From Opitutaceae bacterium (lineage in GTDB: Bacteria; Verrucomicrobiota; Verrucomicrobiia; Opitutales; Opitutaceae): a stretch of 64,000 bases of DNA. This document shows positions 53,462-61,984 of the stretch, one piece after another. Position 1 is the stretch's first letter, and the number at the start of each line of letters is the position of its first letter. A program made the translations under genes and the position numbers. The stretch is from positions 1 to 64,000 of the forward strand of contig JAUYAK010000107.1 of NCBI GenBank assembly GCA_030693515.1. Reading direction: 5' to 3'. The notes under the pieces were generated by a model. That model was not told where the DNA came from, searched no databases, and saw only the letters and a list, made by a program, of their open reading frames with translations.

Positions 53462-53491
53462 GTCAGAGTCGCGCGCCCTCCCTCGTATTCC
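53462..53491 (-). promoter_or_regulatory. ECF-type promoter of the DUF3047-transferase 2 operon
   Basis: On the minus strand GGAATA (53491-53486), 18-bp spacer, TCTGAC (53467-53462), 5 nt before ATG 53456. It is the only site with an 18-bp spacer. Confidence 0.68.
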
Positions 53492-53539
53492 GAGAAAGAA
53501 TTGCGCCGTCTCGACCGAGCCGCAGGTTGGCCTGCCCGC

Positions 53540-56086
53540 ATGTCACCGCGCGCCTTGCCCATCTATGAACTGGAGTCCGCTGTCGTCGCATCGCTGCGCG
53601 CGCAGGGGCGGCTGATTGTGCAGGCGCCGACGGGCTCCGGGAAATCGACGCAGATTCCGCAGATGCTCTGGCGGCACGGGCTGCTCGGGGAAAAGGGCGA
53701 GGTTGTCGTCCTCCAGCCGCGGCGGCTGGCCGCGCGCATGCTGGCGAAACGCGTCGCCGAGGAGGCAGGCACCCGGTTGGGCGAGGGTGTGGGTTACCAG
53801 ATCAGACTCGAATCGCGCGTAAGCGAGCGCACGCGGATCCGTTTCGTGACGGAGGGGATTCTGCTGCGCCAGATGTCGTTTGATGCCACGCTCCGCGGCA
53901 TCAGCGCCATCGTGTTTGATGAGTTTCACGAGCGGCATCTCTACGGCGATATCTCGCTGGCGCGCGCGGTCCAAATCCAGCAGAGCACGCGGCCCGACCT
54001 GAAGATTGTGGTGATGTCGGCGACCCTCGACGCCGGGGCGCTGAAAACCTACCTCGCGCCATGCGAGGTGCTGGTGTCGCAAGGCCGCAGTTTTCCGGTG
54101 CGCATCGAGTATCTGCCGAAGGCGGTGAACTTCGAGCACGAGCCGGTCTGGGAAGTGGCCGCGCGCGAATGCGAGCGGGTGGCGGCCGAGACCGGGGGCG
54201 ACTTCCTCGTCTTCATGCCCGGCGCCTACGAAATCAATCGCACGGTGCAGGCGATCCAGGGCGGGCGGGCGCTGCGGGATTTCGTGGTGTTTCCGCTGCA
54301 TGGCGAGCTGCCGCCGGAGCAGCAGGACCGCGCGGTCGAGCGTTATGAGGCTCGCAAGATCATCGTCTCGACGAATGTCGCCGAGACCTCGCTCACGATT
54401 GATGGCGTGACCGCCGTGATCGACGGCGGGCTCGCGCGCGTGGCGCGCTTCGATCCGCACCGCGGCATCAACACACTGCTGGTGGAAAAAATTTCCGCGG
54501 CCAGCGCGGACCAGCGCGCCGGCCGCGCCGGCCGCACCGCGCCGGGCGTGTGCGTGCGGCTGTGGACCGAGCGCGAGCATGGCCTGCGCGCGCCGCAGGA
54601 GCTGCCGGAGGTGAAACGCCTCGATCTCGCGGAGGTGGTGCTGACGCTGAAGGCCAGCGGCATCGACGATGTGTTTGCGTTTCCGTGGCTGGAGAAGCCC
54701 GACCCGGCCGGCTTGGCGCGAGCGGAGAATCTCCTCGTGGATTTGGGCGCGCTCGCCGGTGAAGTGAAGGCCATCACCGAGGTCGGCCGCCGGATGCTGC
54801 GCTTTCCGGTGCATCCGCGCTACGCGCGCATGTTCCTCGCGGCGGAGGAACGCGGGTGCGTGCGCACGGTCGCGCTCATGGCGGCGCTCACCCAGGGCCG
54901 GAGCTTCTTGATCCGCGGAGTGGACAAGCGCACGGAGGAGGCGCGCGAGGAACTGCTCGGCGAAGAAGCCGAGAGCGATTTTTTCCTGCTGATGCGAGCG
55001 TGGCACTATGCCGATCAAGCGAGCTACGGGATCGAAGCGTGCCGGCGGCTTGGCATTCACGCGCAGGGGGCGCGGCAGGTGGGGCCGCTCTTCGCGCAGT
55101 TCCTCGGAATTGCCGAAAAAGAGGGGCTCGACGTCACCGAGAAGCGCATCGACGGCGCGGCGGTGCGTAAGTGCGTGCTCGCGGGCTTCTCCGACCAACT
55201 GGCCCGCCGGCTGGACAACGGCACCCTGCGCTGCGAACTCGTCCACGGCCGCCGCGGTGTGCTCGCCCGCGAGAGCGCGATCCAGCGCGCGCCCCTTTTG
55301 GTCGCCGCCGAGATCAGCGAGATCGGGCGCGGGGACGGCGAGGTGAGCACGCTGCTCTCGCTCGCGACGGCGATCGAAGAATCATGGTTGAAGGAGATTT
55401 TTCCCGACGATTTCCACGAGACGCGCACCGTGGCCTACGACGAGCAGGCGAAGCGCGTGATGACCCGCCGGGAGCGGCGTTTCCGTGATTTGGTCTTGGA
55501 GGCGAAGGCGAGCGCTGACGAGGCGCCACTCGACGCGGCGGCGGCCCTGCTCACGAAGGAAGTGCTGGCCGGCCGCATCAAGCTCGAGGCGTGGGATGAC
55601 ACCGTCGAACAGTGGATCGTGCGGGTGAACCGGCTCGCGGAGTGGTTTCCCGAGCTGGAGGTCAACCCGATCACCGACGGCGATCGGGCGACGCTGGTGG
55701 AGCAGATTTGCTACGGGGAGCTGGGGGCGCGCGCATTGCGCGAAAAGCCCGTGATGCCGGTGCTGCGCGACTGGCTCACCGCCGAGCAACTCGCCGTAAT
55801 CGACGACTATTTGCCGGAGCGGCTCGTGATGGGCAACGGCCGCAAGGCGCGGCTCACTTACGTGAAGGAAGGTCCGCCGGTGTTGAGCGCGCGCATCCAG
55901 GAACTCTTCGGCATTGATGGGAAGTTTTCCGTCGGTCACGGCCGGGTGCCGGTGAAGTTCGAGATCCTCGCGCCCAACCATCGGCCGATTCAGGTGACGG
56001 ACGACCTGACGAACTTCTGGCGCGAGCAATACCCGAAGATTAAGACCGAGCTTTCGCGGCGCTACCCGCGGCACGAGTGGCGGTGA
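53540..56086 (+). CDS. hrpB: ATP-dependent DExH helicase HrpB-like
   Basis: 848 residues. Motif [16 protein letters not shown] (about 30-45), motif Ia VVLQPRRLAARML, motif II VFDEFHERH (DEFH, about 126), motif III VMSATLDA, motif V VSTNVAETSLTIDGV and motif VI DQRAGRAGRTAPG, then HA2 and OB/HrpB C-terminal regions ending near NFWREQYPKIKTELSRRYP. It resembles E. coli HrpB, an RNA helicase of unclear role. ATG 53540 (MSPRALPIYELES) is chosen over one 39 bp upstream. Confidence 0.93.
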   Translation: MSPRALPIYELESAVVASLRAQGRLIVQAPTGSGKSTQIPQMLWRHGLLGEKGEVVVLQPRRLAARMLAKRVAEEAGTRLGEGVGYQIRLESRVSERTRIRFVTEGILLRQMSFDATLRGISAIVFDEFHERHLYGDISLARAVQIQQSTRPDLKIVVMSATLDAGALKTYLAPCEVLVSQGRSFPVRIEYLPKAVNFEHEPVWEVAARECERVAAETGGDFLVFMPGAYEINRTVQAIQGGRALRDFVVFPLHGELPPEQQDRAVERYEARKIIVSTNVAETSLTIDGVTAVIDGGLARVARFDPHRGINTLLVEKISAASADQRAGRAGRTAPGVCVRLWTEREHGLRAPQELPEVKRLDLAEVVLTLKASGIDDVFAFPWLEKPDPAGLARAENLLVDLGALAGEVKAITEVGRRMLRFPVHPRYARMFLAAEERGCVRTVALMAALTQGRSFLIRGVDKRTEEAREELLGEEAESDFFLLMRAWHYADQASYGIEACRRLGIHAQGARQVGPLFAQFLGIAEKEGLDVTEKRIDGAAVRKCVLAGFSDQLARRLDNGTLRCELVHGRRGVLARESAIQRAPLLVAAEISEIGRGDGEVSTLLSLATAIEESWLKEIFPDDFHETRTVAYDEQAKRVMTRRERRFRDLVLEAKASADEAPLDAAAALLTKEVLAGRIKLEAWDDTVEQWIVRVNRLAEWFPELEVNPITDGDRATLVEQICYGELGARALREKPVMPVLRDWLTAEQLAVIDDYLPERLVMGNGRKARLTYVKEGPPVLSARIQELFGIDGKFSVGHGRVPVKFEILAPNHRPIQVTDDLTNFWREQYPKIKTELSRRYPRHEWR

Positions 56087-56114
56087 GCGAAGCCGTGGAG
56101 ATTGCGGGCTTGGC

Positions 56115-56172
56115 TGTGGGAGCGAGCTTGCTCGCGACATCCCGCGCCGTCGCGAGCAAGCTCGCTCCCACA
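56115..56172. repeat. REP-like palindromic element
   Basis: A perfect 24-bp inverted repeat (56115-56138 with 56149-56172) around a 10-bp loop. The arm starts TGTGGGAGCGAGCTTGCTCG and ends CGAC. The wording is very close to the REP sequences dispersed in Pseudomonas genomes. It lies between convergent hrpB and hldD, so it can also act as a bidirectional hairpin. Confidence 0.9.
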
Positions 56173-56186
56173 CCTGAGCGGCCCGT

Positions 56187-57185
56187 TTACTCCCCGAGTT
56201 TTTTTCCGGGCACCAGGTAGTGCTGCACGTAGTCGCGCACGGCCTCGCTAAGCGGCGTCATGGCGCGAGTGTAGCCGGTGGCGCGGAGCTTCGCGATGTC
56301 GGCCTTGGTGTAATACTGGTATTTGCCCCGCAGCACCTCCGGCATGGGAATGAAGTCGATGGCGGGGTCGCGACTGAGGGCGGTGAAGATCGCGCGCGCG
56401 AGGGTGAGCCAGGTGTTGGCCTCGCCGCTGCCGAGATTGTAGAGGCCGCCGGTGGCGGGCGCTTTCTCGGCAAAGTGGATCGTCATCTCCACGGCATCCT
56501 TTACGTAGAGGAAGTCGCGCATCTGCTCGCCGTCCTTGAACTCGGGCTTGTGACTCTTGAAGAGCTGCACTTTTCCCGTCGCGAGGATCTGCTGGTAGGC
56601 TTTGTTCACGAGCGAGCGCATGTCGGCCTTGTGATCCTCATTTGGACCAAAAACGTTGAAATATTTCACGCCCACGATGCGCGACAGCCAGCCGACGCGC
56701 TGGGCGTGGAGATCGAAGAGGTGCTTCGAGTAGCCATACATGTTGAGCGGGCGGAGGCGCGCGAGGTTCTCGTCGCGGTCGTCCATGCCCTGCGCGCCGT
56801 CGCCGTAGGTGGCGGCGGACGAAGCGTAGATGAACCGCGCGCCCTGCGCGAGCGACCACGCGGCGAGTTCCTTGGTGTAGGCGTAGTTGTTGTCGGCGAG
56901 GTAGCCGGCGTCCTTCTCCGTGGTGGCCGAGCAGGCACCGAGATGGAACACGGCGGAGAATTTGCCCAAGCCGGTTGTGCTGGTGGCGACGCGGCGGCGG
57001 AGTTCGGCCGCATCGACGTAGTCGGCGTAGTTGAGCGCGACGAGGTTCTTCCACTTTTCATCGGTGCCGAGAAAGTCGGAGATGACGATGTCGGTGTGGC
57101 CGCGTTGGTTGAGCGCCCAGACGAGGGCGCTGCCAATGAAGCCGGCGCCGCCGGTGACGAGGATGCGGCCGTCGAGGGAACTCAT
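56187..57185 (-). CDS. hldD: ADP-L-glycero-D-manno-heptose 6-epimerase
   Basis: 332 residues. SDR extended fold with ILVTGGAGFIGSALVWALN (NADP-binding), FHLGACSATTEKD, the catalytic MYGYSKHLFD (YxxxK), YFNVFGPNEDHKADMRS and NLGSGEANTWLTLA. HldD makes ADP-heptose for the LPS inner core, so the organism has heptose-containing lipopolysaccharide. Start ATG 57185. Confidence 0.95.
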   Translation of the reverse strand: MSSLDGRILVTGGAGFIGSALVWALNQRGHTDIVISDFLGTDEKWKNLVALNYADYVDAAELRRRVATSTTGLGKFSAVFHLGACSATTEKDAGYLADNNYAYTKELAAWSLAQGARFIYASSAATYGDGAQGMDDRDENLARLRPLNMYGYSKHLFDLHAQRVGWLSRIVGVKYFNVFGPNEDHKADMRSLVNKAYQQILATGKVQLFKSHKPEFKDGEQMRDFLYVKDAVEMTIHFAEKAPATGGLYNLGSGEANTWLTLARAIFTALSRDPAIDFIPMPEVLRGKYQYYTKADIAKLRATGYTRAMTPLSEAVRDYVQHYLVPGKKLGE

Positions 57186-57207
57186 GCGGAGGATTTAATC
57201 GCGGAAG

Positions 57208-57259
57208 CGCGGAAGAGCGGAAGCGTGAAATCAGGATTCTGGGTTTCCGCTCTTCCGCG
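57208..57259. repeat. Inverted repeat between proC and hldD
   Basis: 15-bp perfect arms (57208-57222 and 57245-57259, CGCGGAAGAGCGGAA/TTCCGCTCTTCCGCG) with a 22-bp loop; a further GCGGAAGCG copy flanks it on the left. No T-run follows on either strand, so it is more like a small repeat or attenuating hairpin than a classical terminator. Confidence 0.8.
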
Positions 57260-57264
57260 ATACG

Positions 57265-58071
57265 TCAGGTGTCCTGGGAAAGTTCCTTCGAACGGGCGGT
57301 CGCCGCGAGCACGGTCTCGCGGATAAGGCCGCGGAAATCGCCGGCTTTCATGCGCTGGAGGCCGGCGTAGGTGGTGCCGTTGGGCGAGGTGACCTGGTCG
57401 CGGAGAATCTCGGGATCGATTTGCTTGCGGGCGAGGAGGCGCGCGGCGCCGAGGAGGGTTTCGACGGAGAGTTTCTCGGCGGTGTCGCGGGTCAGGCCCG
57501 CGGCGAGGCCGGCATCGCGGAGGGCGGCGGCGAATTCGAAGACGTAGGCCGGTCCGCTGCCGCTCAAGCCGGTGACGGCATCAAGGTCGGACTCGGGCAC
57601 CTCGACGGCGGCACCGAGCGCGCCGAGGAGCGTCTGCACCGTGGCGTGATCGGTTTCCGCGAGCGGGGCGCGGGCGCACCAGGCGGTGATGCCGGCGCCG
57701 ATCTGGCCGGGGGTGTTGGGCATGGTGCGGACAATGTTGCGCGCCTGCGGGAACGCCCGTGCGAGGCTGGCGAGTCGCTTGCCCGCGAGGATGGAGACGA
57801 TGAGTTTTCCGGCGGTCAGCGCCGCGAGGCGCGGATCGGCGGTGGCGAGGTGCTGGGGCTTGAAAGCGACGACCAGCGTGTCGGCGCCGGCGAGCAGCGC
57901 ATCGAGCGACGTGGCGACCCGGATGCCGGTGCGGGCCTGGAGTTTCGTCGCGGTGTCGTCGTCGCCCCCGAGGCACACGAGATCGGCCGGGGTGGCGGCT
58001 TGTTTGGCGAGGAGACCGTCGACGATGGCACCGGCCATGTTGCCGGAGCCGAGGAAAGCGATGTTGGGCAT
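57265..58071 (-). CDS. proC: Pyrroline-5-carboxylate reductase
   Basis: 268 residues. NAD(P) site IAFLGSGNMAGAIVDGLL, VVAFKPQHL, RTMPNTPGQIGAG, TGLSGSGPAYVFEFAAAL and the C-terminal DQVTSPNGTTYAGL signature. It makes proline from P5C. ATG 58071 opens MPNIAFLGSG. It lies 25 bp after the sensor-hybrid gene. Confidence 0.95.
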   Translation of the reverse strand: MPNIAFLGSGNMAGAIVDGLLAKQAATPADLVCLGGDDDTATKLQARTGIRVATSLDALLAGADTLVVAFKPQHLATADPRLAALTAGKLIVSILAGKRLASLARAFPQARNIVRTMPNTPGQIGAGITAWCARAPLAETDHATVQTLLGALGAAVEVPESDLDAVTGLSGSGPAYVFEFAAALRDAGLAAGLTRDTAEKLSVETLLGAARLLARKQIDPEILRDQVTSPNGTTYAGLQRMKAGDFRGLIRETVLAATARSKELSQDT

Positions 58072-58096
58072 GAGGAGGTCGCGCGTGGGCGCGACC

Positions 58097-59227
58097 TCAT
58101 TGCAGCACGCCCGCCCGGCTGAGATCAAGCGGGTGCGTAAGAATCGTGGTGATGCCGCCGCCGGGAGTGGGCGCGAGCGTGACCTCACCCCCGAGGTTGC
58201 GAAACGCGTGGCGCGCGACCGTGAGCCCCATGCCGACTCCCACGGTGTTCTTGGTGCTGACAAAGGGCTCGAAGGCACTGTCACGCACATCGGGATCGAG
58301 GCCGCGCCCGCGGTCGGTCACGCGCACTTCGACAAATTCCCCCACATCCGGCGTCTCGATGAGCCGGGTCGCGATGTGGATGGGGCGAGCGTCCAAAGGC
58401 GCTTTGGTGCCGTAGGCCTCCCAAGCGTTGGTCAGCACCTTGGCGAGCGCATCCTCGAAGACCTCGTAGTTGGTCTCGAGCTGCAGATCGGGGATTGGGT
58501 TGTCGATCGTGACGGGCGCGTTGTTCTTTTGCTCACTGCGAAAGCGCGTGACGCCACCGTCGAGCAGGCGCTGCAGGCCGGCCTTGATCGAAGGCGGGCG
58601 GGATTTCACGACGAGAGTGCTGAGCTGCTTGATGATCGTGACGATGCGATGCACGGCGTCCTCGACGTGCTGCACGTTCTTTTTCACCTGTTCGGGCTTG
58701 TCGTGGTAGGCCTTGACGAGCTCCAGGTAGCCGATGACGACTCCGAGGAGATTGTTCAGATTGTGCGCGATGCCCTGCGTGACAGCGCCGATGGTGGCGG
58801 CCTTGCGCGACTCCTCGAGCCGGCGGGTGAGCTCGACGACCTGACGGTTGATGGCGACGACGCGCAGTTGGGTCTGCACGCGCGCGAGCGTCTCGTCCAA
58901 ATCGATGGGCTTGGTGATGTAGTCCACGGCCCCGCTGGTGAGGCCCTCGATGCGGTTTTCTTTGCCAGCGCTGGCGGTGATGAAAATCACGGGAATGCCG
59001 CGGGTGGCTTCGTTGGCTTGGAGCCGTTGGCAGACTTCGAGCCCGTCCATGTCGGGCATCATCACGTCGAGGAGGATGACGTCGGGGCGCTCTTGTTTCA
59101 CCGCTTCCAAGGCGGCGGCACCGCTGTTGGCCGCATTGACGCGAATGCCTTCGCGCTCGAGTTTGCGCTTCAGCAGCTGGACGTTGATGGGCTGGTCGTC
59201 GACGACCAAGATGGACGGGGCGGGCAT
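58097..59227 (-). CDS. Soluble receiver-histidine kinase hybrid
   Basis: 376 residues with no membrane segment. Receiver domain first (ILVVDDQPINVQLLKRKL, phospho-Asp in VILLDVMMPDMDG, Lys in YITKPIDLDE), a coiled-coil linker (QVVELTRRLEESRKAATIG), then H-box GIAHNLNNLLGVVIGYLELV and HATPase with N-box KVLTNAWEAYG, DRGRGLDPDVR, FEPFVSTKNTVGVGMGL. The receiver-first order means the kinase is probably itself controlled by phosphorylation from another kinase. Partner unknown. Confidence 0.92.
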   Translation of the reverse strand: MPAPSILVVDDQPINVQLLKRKLEREGIRVNAANSGAAALEAVKQERPDVILLDVMMPDMDGLEVCQRLQANEATRGIPVIFITASAGKENRIEGLTSGAVDYITKPIDLDETLARVQTQLRVVAINRQVVELTRRLEESRKAATIGAVTQGIAHNLNNLLGVVIGYLELVKAYHDKPEQVKKNVQHVEDAVHRIVTIIKQLSTLVVKSRPPSIKAGLQRLLDGGVTRFRSEQKNNAPVTIDNPIPDLQLETNYEVFEDALAKVLTNAWEAYGTKAPLDARPIHIATRLIETPDVGEFVEVRVTDRGRGLDPDVRDSAFEPFVSTKNTVGVGMGLTVARHAFRNLGGEVTLAPTPGGGITTILTHPLDLSRAGVLQ

Positions 59228-59327
59228 GTGGCGGTGGGCGTAAGATAATCCAATCGGGCGCAGGTCGGCCGGACTTTTGTGCGACCGTGTTTCGGGCCGG
59301 GATTCGGCCGCAATTCACAGGACATTC

Positions 59328-59361
59328 AAAAACGCGCCGGCGTCTAAGCGCTAAGCCGGCG
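59328..59361 (-). terminator. Intrinsic terminator of folD
   Basis: On the minus strand CGCCGGC (59361-59355) pairs with GCCGGCG (59341-59335) and CGTTTTTG follows (59332-59328). The folD stop codon lies in the loop. Confidence 0.85.
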
Positions 59362-60213
59362 TGCTTTTACCGTGTTTTTCATGAGCATCGCGACCGTCAT
59401 CGGTCCGACGCCACCGGGCACCGGCGTGATCTTCGAGCAGAGCGGCGCCACGCGATCGAAGGCCACATCTCCGGTGAGGCGGTAGCCGGTCTTCTTGCTG
59501 GCGTCGGCGACCCGGTTGATGCCGACATCAATGACGACCGCGCCGGCTTTCACCATGTCGGGCGTGACGAACTCCGGGCGTCCGATCGCCGCGATGAGCA
59601 CGTCGGCCTGCCGGGTGATCGCGGACAGGTTGGCGGTGGCGGAGTGGCAGATGGTGACGGTGGCGTTGGCGCCGGCTTTTTTCTGGAGGGCGAGGAGCGC
59701 GACGGGTTTGCCCACGATGAGCGAGCGGCCGAGCACGACGACATGCTTGCCCTTTAGATCAACGCCACTGCGAGAGAGCAGCTCCATGATGCCGGCGGGA
59801 GTGCAGGCCACGAACCCCGTCTCGTCTTCCTGTGCGACCTTGCCGAGGTTGATGGTGTTGAAGCCGTCGACGTCCTTTTCCGGCGCGACGCGGCGAAACA
59901 CCGCGACCTCGTCGATGTGCTTCGGCAGCGGTGATTGAACGAGGATGCCATCGACCGTCGGATCGGCGTTGAGCTCGTCGAGCAGGGTGAACAGTTCCGC
60001 CTGCGTGATCGTGATCGGTGGCAATATGATCCGGCTGATGAGGCCGATCTCGGCGGCGGTCTTCTCCTTCTTCCTCACGTAGGAGACCGACGCAGGATCC
60101 TCGCCCACGCGGACGAGGGCGATGCAGGGCTTGCGGCCAGGCAGCGCGGCGACTTCGGCCTTGAGTTCCGCGATGAGCGCGGCGGCGATTTGGTTTCCGT
60201 CGATCAGTTCCAT
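59344..60213 (-). CDS. folD: Methylenetetrahydrofolate dehydrogenase/cyclohydrolase
   Basis: 289 residues. [22 protein letters not shown] carries the catalytic Lys, [26 protein letters not shown], the NADP motif [19 protein letters not shown] and [20 protein letters not shown]. It interconverts 5,10-methylene-, methenyl- and 10-formyl-THF, feeding purine synthesis (PurH here) and fMet-tRNA. ATG 60213 opens [13 protein letters not shown]. Confidence 0.96.
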   Translation of the reverse strand: MELIDGNQIAAALIAELKAEVAALPGRKPCIALVRVGEDPASVSYVRKKEKTAAEIGLISRIILPPITITQAELFTLLDELNADPTVDGILVQSPLPKHIDEVAVFRRVAPEKDVDGFNTINLGKVAQEDETGFVACTPAGIMELLSRSGVDLKGKHVVVLGRSLIVGKPVALLALQKKAGANATVTICHSATANLSAITRQADVLIAAIGRPEFVTPDMVKAGAVVIDVGINRVADASKKTGYRLTGDVAFDRVAPLCSKITPVPGGVGPMTVAMLMKNTVKARRLSA

Positions 60214-60295
60214 GGGAAGAAGCGCCCACGAAACACACGAACGGGCCGAAAGGAAAAGCGCTTTCGTGCGGCCGGCTGGTTTCCGCGGGGCGGGC

Positions 60296-61072
60296 CTAGC
60301 GTAACTGGATCGTTTCCACCGCGACGACGATCTCCTTGCCGTCGGCGGCGGGCTTGGGTGCACCAAAGAGCAGCACTTCGCGGTCGACGAATTTAGAGAC
60401 GTCCTCGGTGGGCAGCAGGCGGGTGACGTCGAGGTAAGCGTAGCGCACGCCGGTTTCGCTGACGAGGGCGTAGTCGTAGGGCCGGCGCGGCGCGAGCGGG
60501 CGGCGGGTGGAGACGAAGCGGCCCGCAAACTGGCGCGGCAGGGCGGCGCCACCGCCATCGGGCGTGGTGACGGGTTGTCCGGCCATCGCCGGACCGCCGG
60601 GCGCGGCCGGCGCGGATGCCGCTGCCGGAGCGGTCCCGACAGGGAGCGGGGCAGGGGAGGCCGGAGCGGCGAGACTGATGTAGCCGGTCAATTTCTTATC
60701 GAGGCTGATTTGGGTCCATTTGCCGCGCAGGCCGGTGATGGTGGTCTTGTCCTCCTTGGCCGCGACGACGAGCACGCCGGCGTCGGTGCGCGGCGCGAGG
60801 CGGATGCTCGTGCCGGGCTTCACATCGAGGTCCTTGGTGAGGTCCTTGTTTTCCACGTAGCCCTCGAACGGTCCGGGTAAATCGATGGCGAGCCAGCCGT
60901 CCGGCGCGCTGGCATCCGCACTGGGCACGGGCTCGGTGCCAGCCTTGAGGAAGGCGATGGCAGGCGAGGCGGCGTTGGGCTGCGTGTGGACGGCGGTCGT
61001 GACCACGAGCGGCGCGGCTGGTAGCGATCCGGCAAGCGCGGACAGGGCGAGCGTCAGGAGACTAATCTTCAT
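60296..61072 (-). CDS. Exported SH3-domain protein of unknown function
   Basis: 258 residues with a signal peptide ([17 protein letters not shown]). An SH3b-like part (about 25-130: [39 protein letters not shown]), a Pro/Ala linker (about 135-170) and a C-terminal beta domain ([29 protein letters not shown]). A cell-wall-associated periplasmic role is inferred. Start overlaps the stop of the pseudouridine synthase gene by 11 bp. Confidence 0.8.
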   Translation of the reverse strand: MKISLLTLALSALAGSLPAAPLVVTTAVHTQPNAASPAIAFLKAGTEPVPSADASAPDGWLAIDLPGPFEGYVENKDLTKDLDVKPGTSIRLAPRTDAGVLVVAAKEDKTTITGLRGKWTQISLDKKLTGYISLAAPASPAPLPVGTAPAAASAPAAPGGPAMAGQPVTTPDGGGAALPRQFAGRFVSTRRPLAPRRPYDYALVSETGVRYAYLDVTRLLPTEDVSKFVDREVLLFGAPKPAADGKEIVVAVETIQLR

Positions 61073-61880
61073 GGGCGGAAAGGGCGGGGGCGGAGGGACG
61101 TTTGACCGGGCCGGGCGCCTGGTAGCGTGCGCGGGGGGTGCGGGGACTGACAAACAGCGACTCGATGCGTTCCGGACTAAGCACAACCCCGGCGCCGGCC
61201 GGGATGGTCCGCAACTGGACGGAGCCGATCTGATAGCGGCGCAGACGATGCACCTGGAAGCCAAGTGTGAGGAACAGCTGGCGGATCTCGCGCTTCTTGC
61301 CGTGGTGCATGTGCACATCGAGCGTGGTCGAGCTGGCGCTGGCGTCGGCGTTGACCAGCGCGGCGCGCTCGACCTTGAGCTTCTCGCCTTCGACCACGAC
61401 GCCCCGCACGAGGGCCTGGAGCCGTGAGGCCTGGAAAGGAGTCTTGAGCACGACTTGGTAGCGCTTCACGACCACGCTCGACGGGTGCATGAGGCGGTTG
61501 GCGAGATCGCCGTCGGTCGTGAGAACGACGAGTCCCTCGCTATCAAGATCGAGGCGGCCGGCGCAGAAAAAACGCAGCTTGGAAAATTCGCGCGTCAGCA
61601 GATCGAAGACGGTGCGATCATGGTGCGGATCGTCGTTGGAGCAGACGAAGCCGCGGGGCTTATGCACCACGACTGTGACCTTGGGCTGCGAAACGGTGCG
61701 GACGGGCTTGCCGCTCACGGTGACCTTGTCCACGCCGGGTGTAATTTTCTGGCCCAGTGTGGCGGCGGAGCCGTTGACCCAGACCTCACGCAACCCGATC
61801 AGCTCCTCGGCGGCCCGGCGGGAGCAGAGGCCGGAGTCGGCGATGTATTTTTGGATGCGGATGGGCTCGGCGGATGCCAT
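61062..61880 (-). CDS. rluB: RsuA/RluB-family pseudouridine synthase
   Basis: 272 residues. S4 RNA-binding domain (IRIQKYIADSGLCSRRAAEELI), then the synthase with KPRGFVCSNDDPH, catalytic GRLDLDSEGLVVLTTDGDLANRL, and MHHGKKREIRQLFLTLGF. RluB/RsuA-type enzymes modify 23S or 16S rRNA; the two cannot be separated by eye, RluB is more likely. The ATG at 61880 is chosen over one 18 bp upstream. Confidence 0.85.
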   Translation of the reverse strand: MASAEPIRIQKYIADSGLCSRRAAEELIGLREVWVNGSAATLGQKITPGVDKVTVSGKPVRTVSQPKVTVVVHKPRGFVCSNDDPHHDRTVFDLLTREFSKLRFFCAGRLDLDSEGLVVLTTDGDLANRLMHPSSVVVKRYQVVLKTPFQASRLQALVRGVVVEGEKLKVERAALVNADASASSTTLDVHMHHGKKREIRQLFLTLGFQVHRLRRYQIGSVQLRTIPAGAGVVLSPERIESLFVSPRTPRARYQAPGPVKRPSAPALSAHED

Positions 61881-61984
61881 TCGGCCATTGGGCGGCAAAT
61901 CGCGGGTCGCTGCAAGCCTGCCGGCGAGCGCAGGCGAAACTCGGGCTTGCGTGAGCCGTGGGCGCGCCGCTTCATCCGCCTCCC

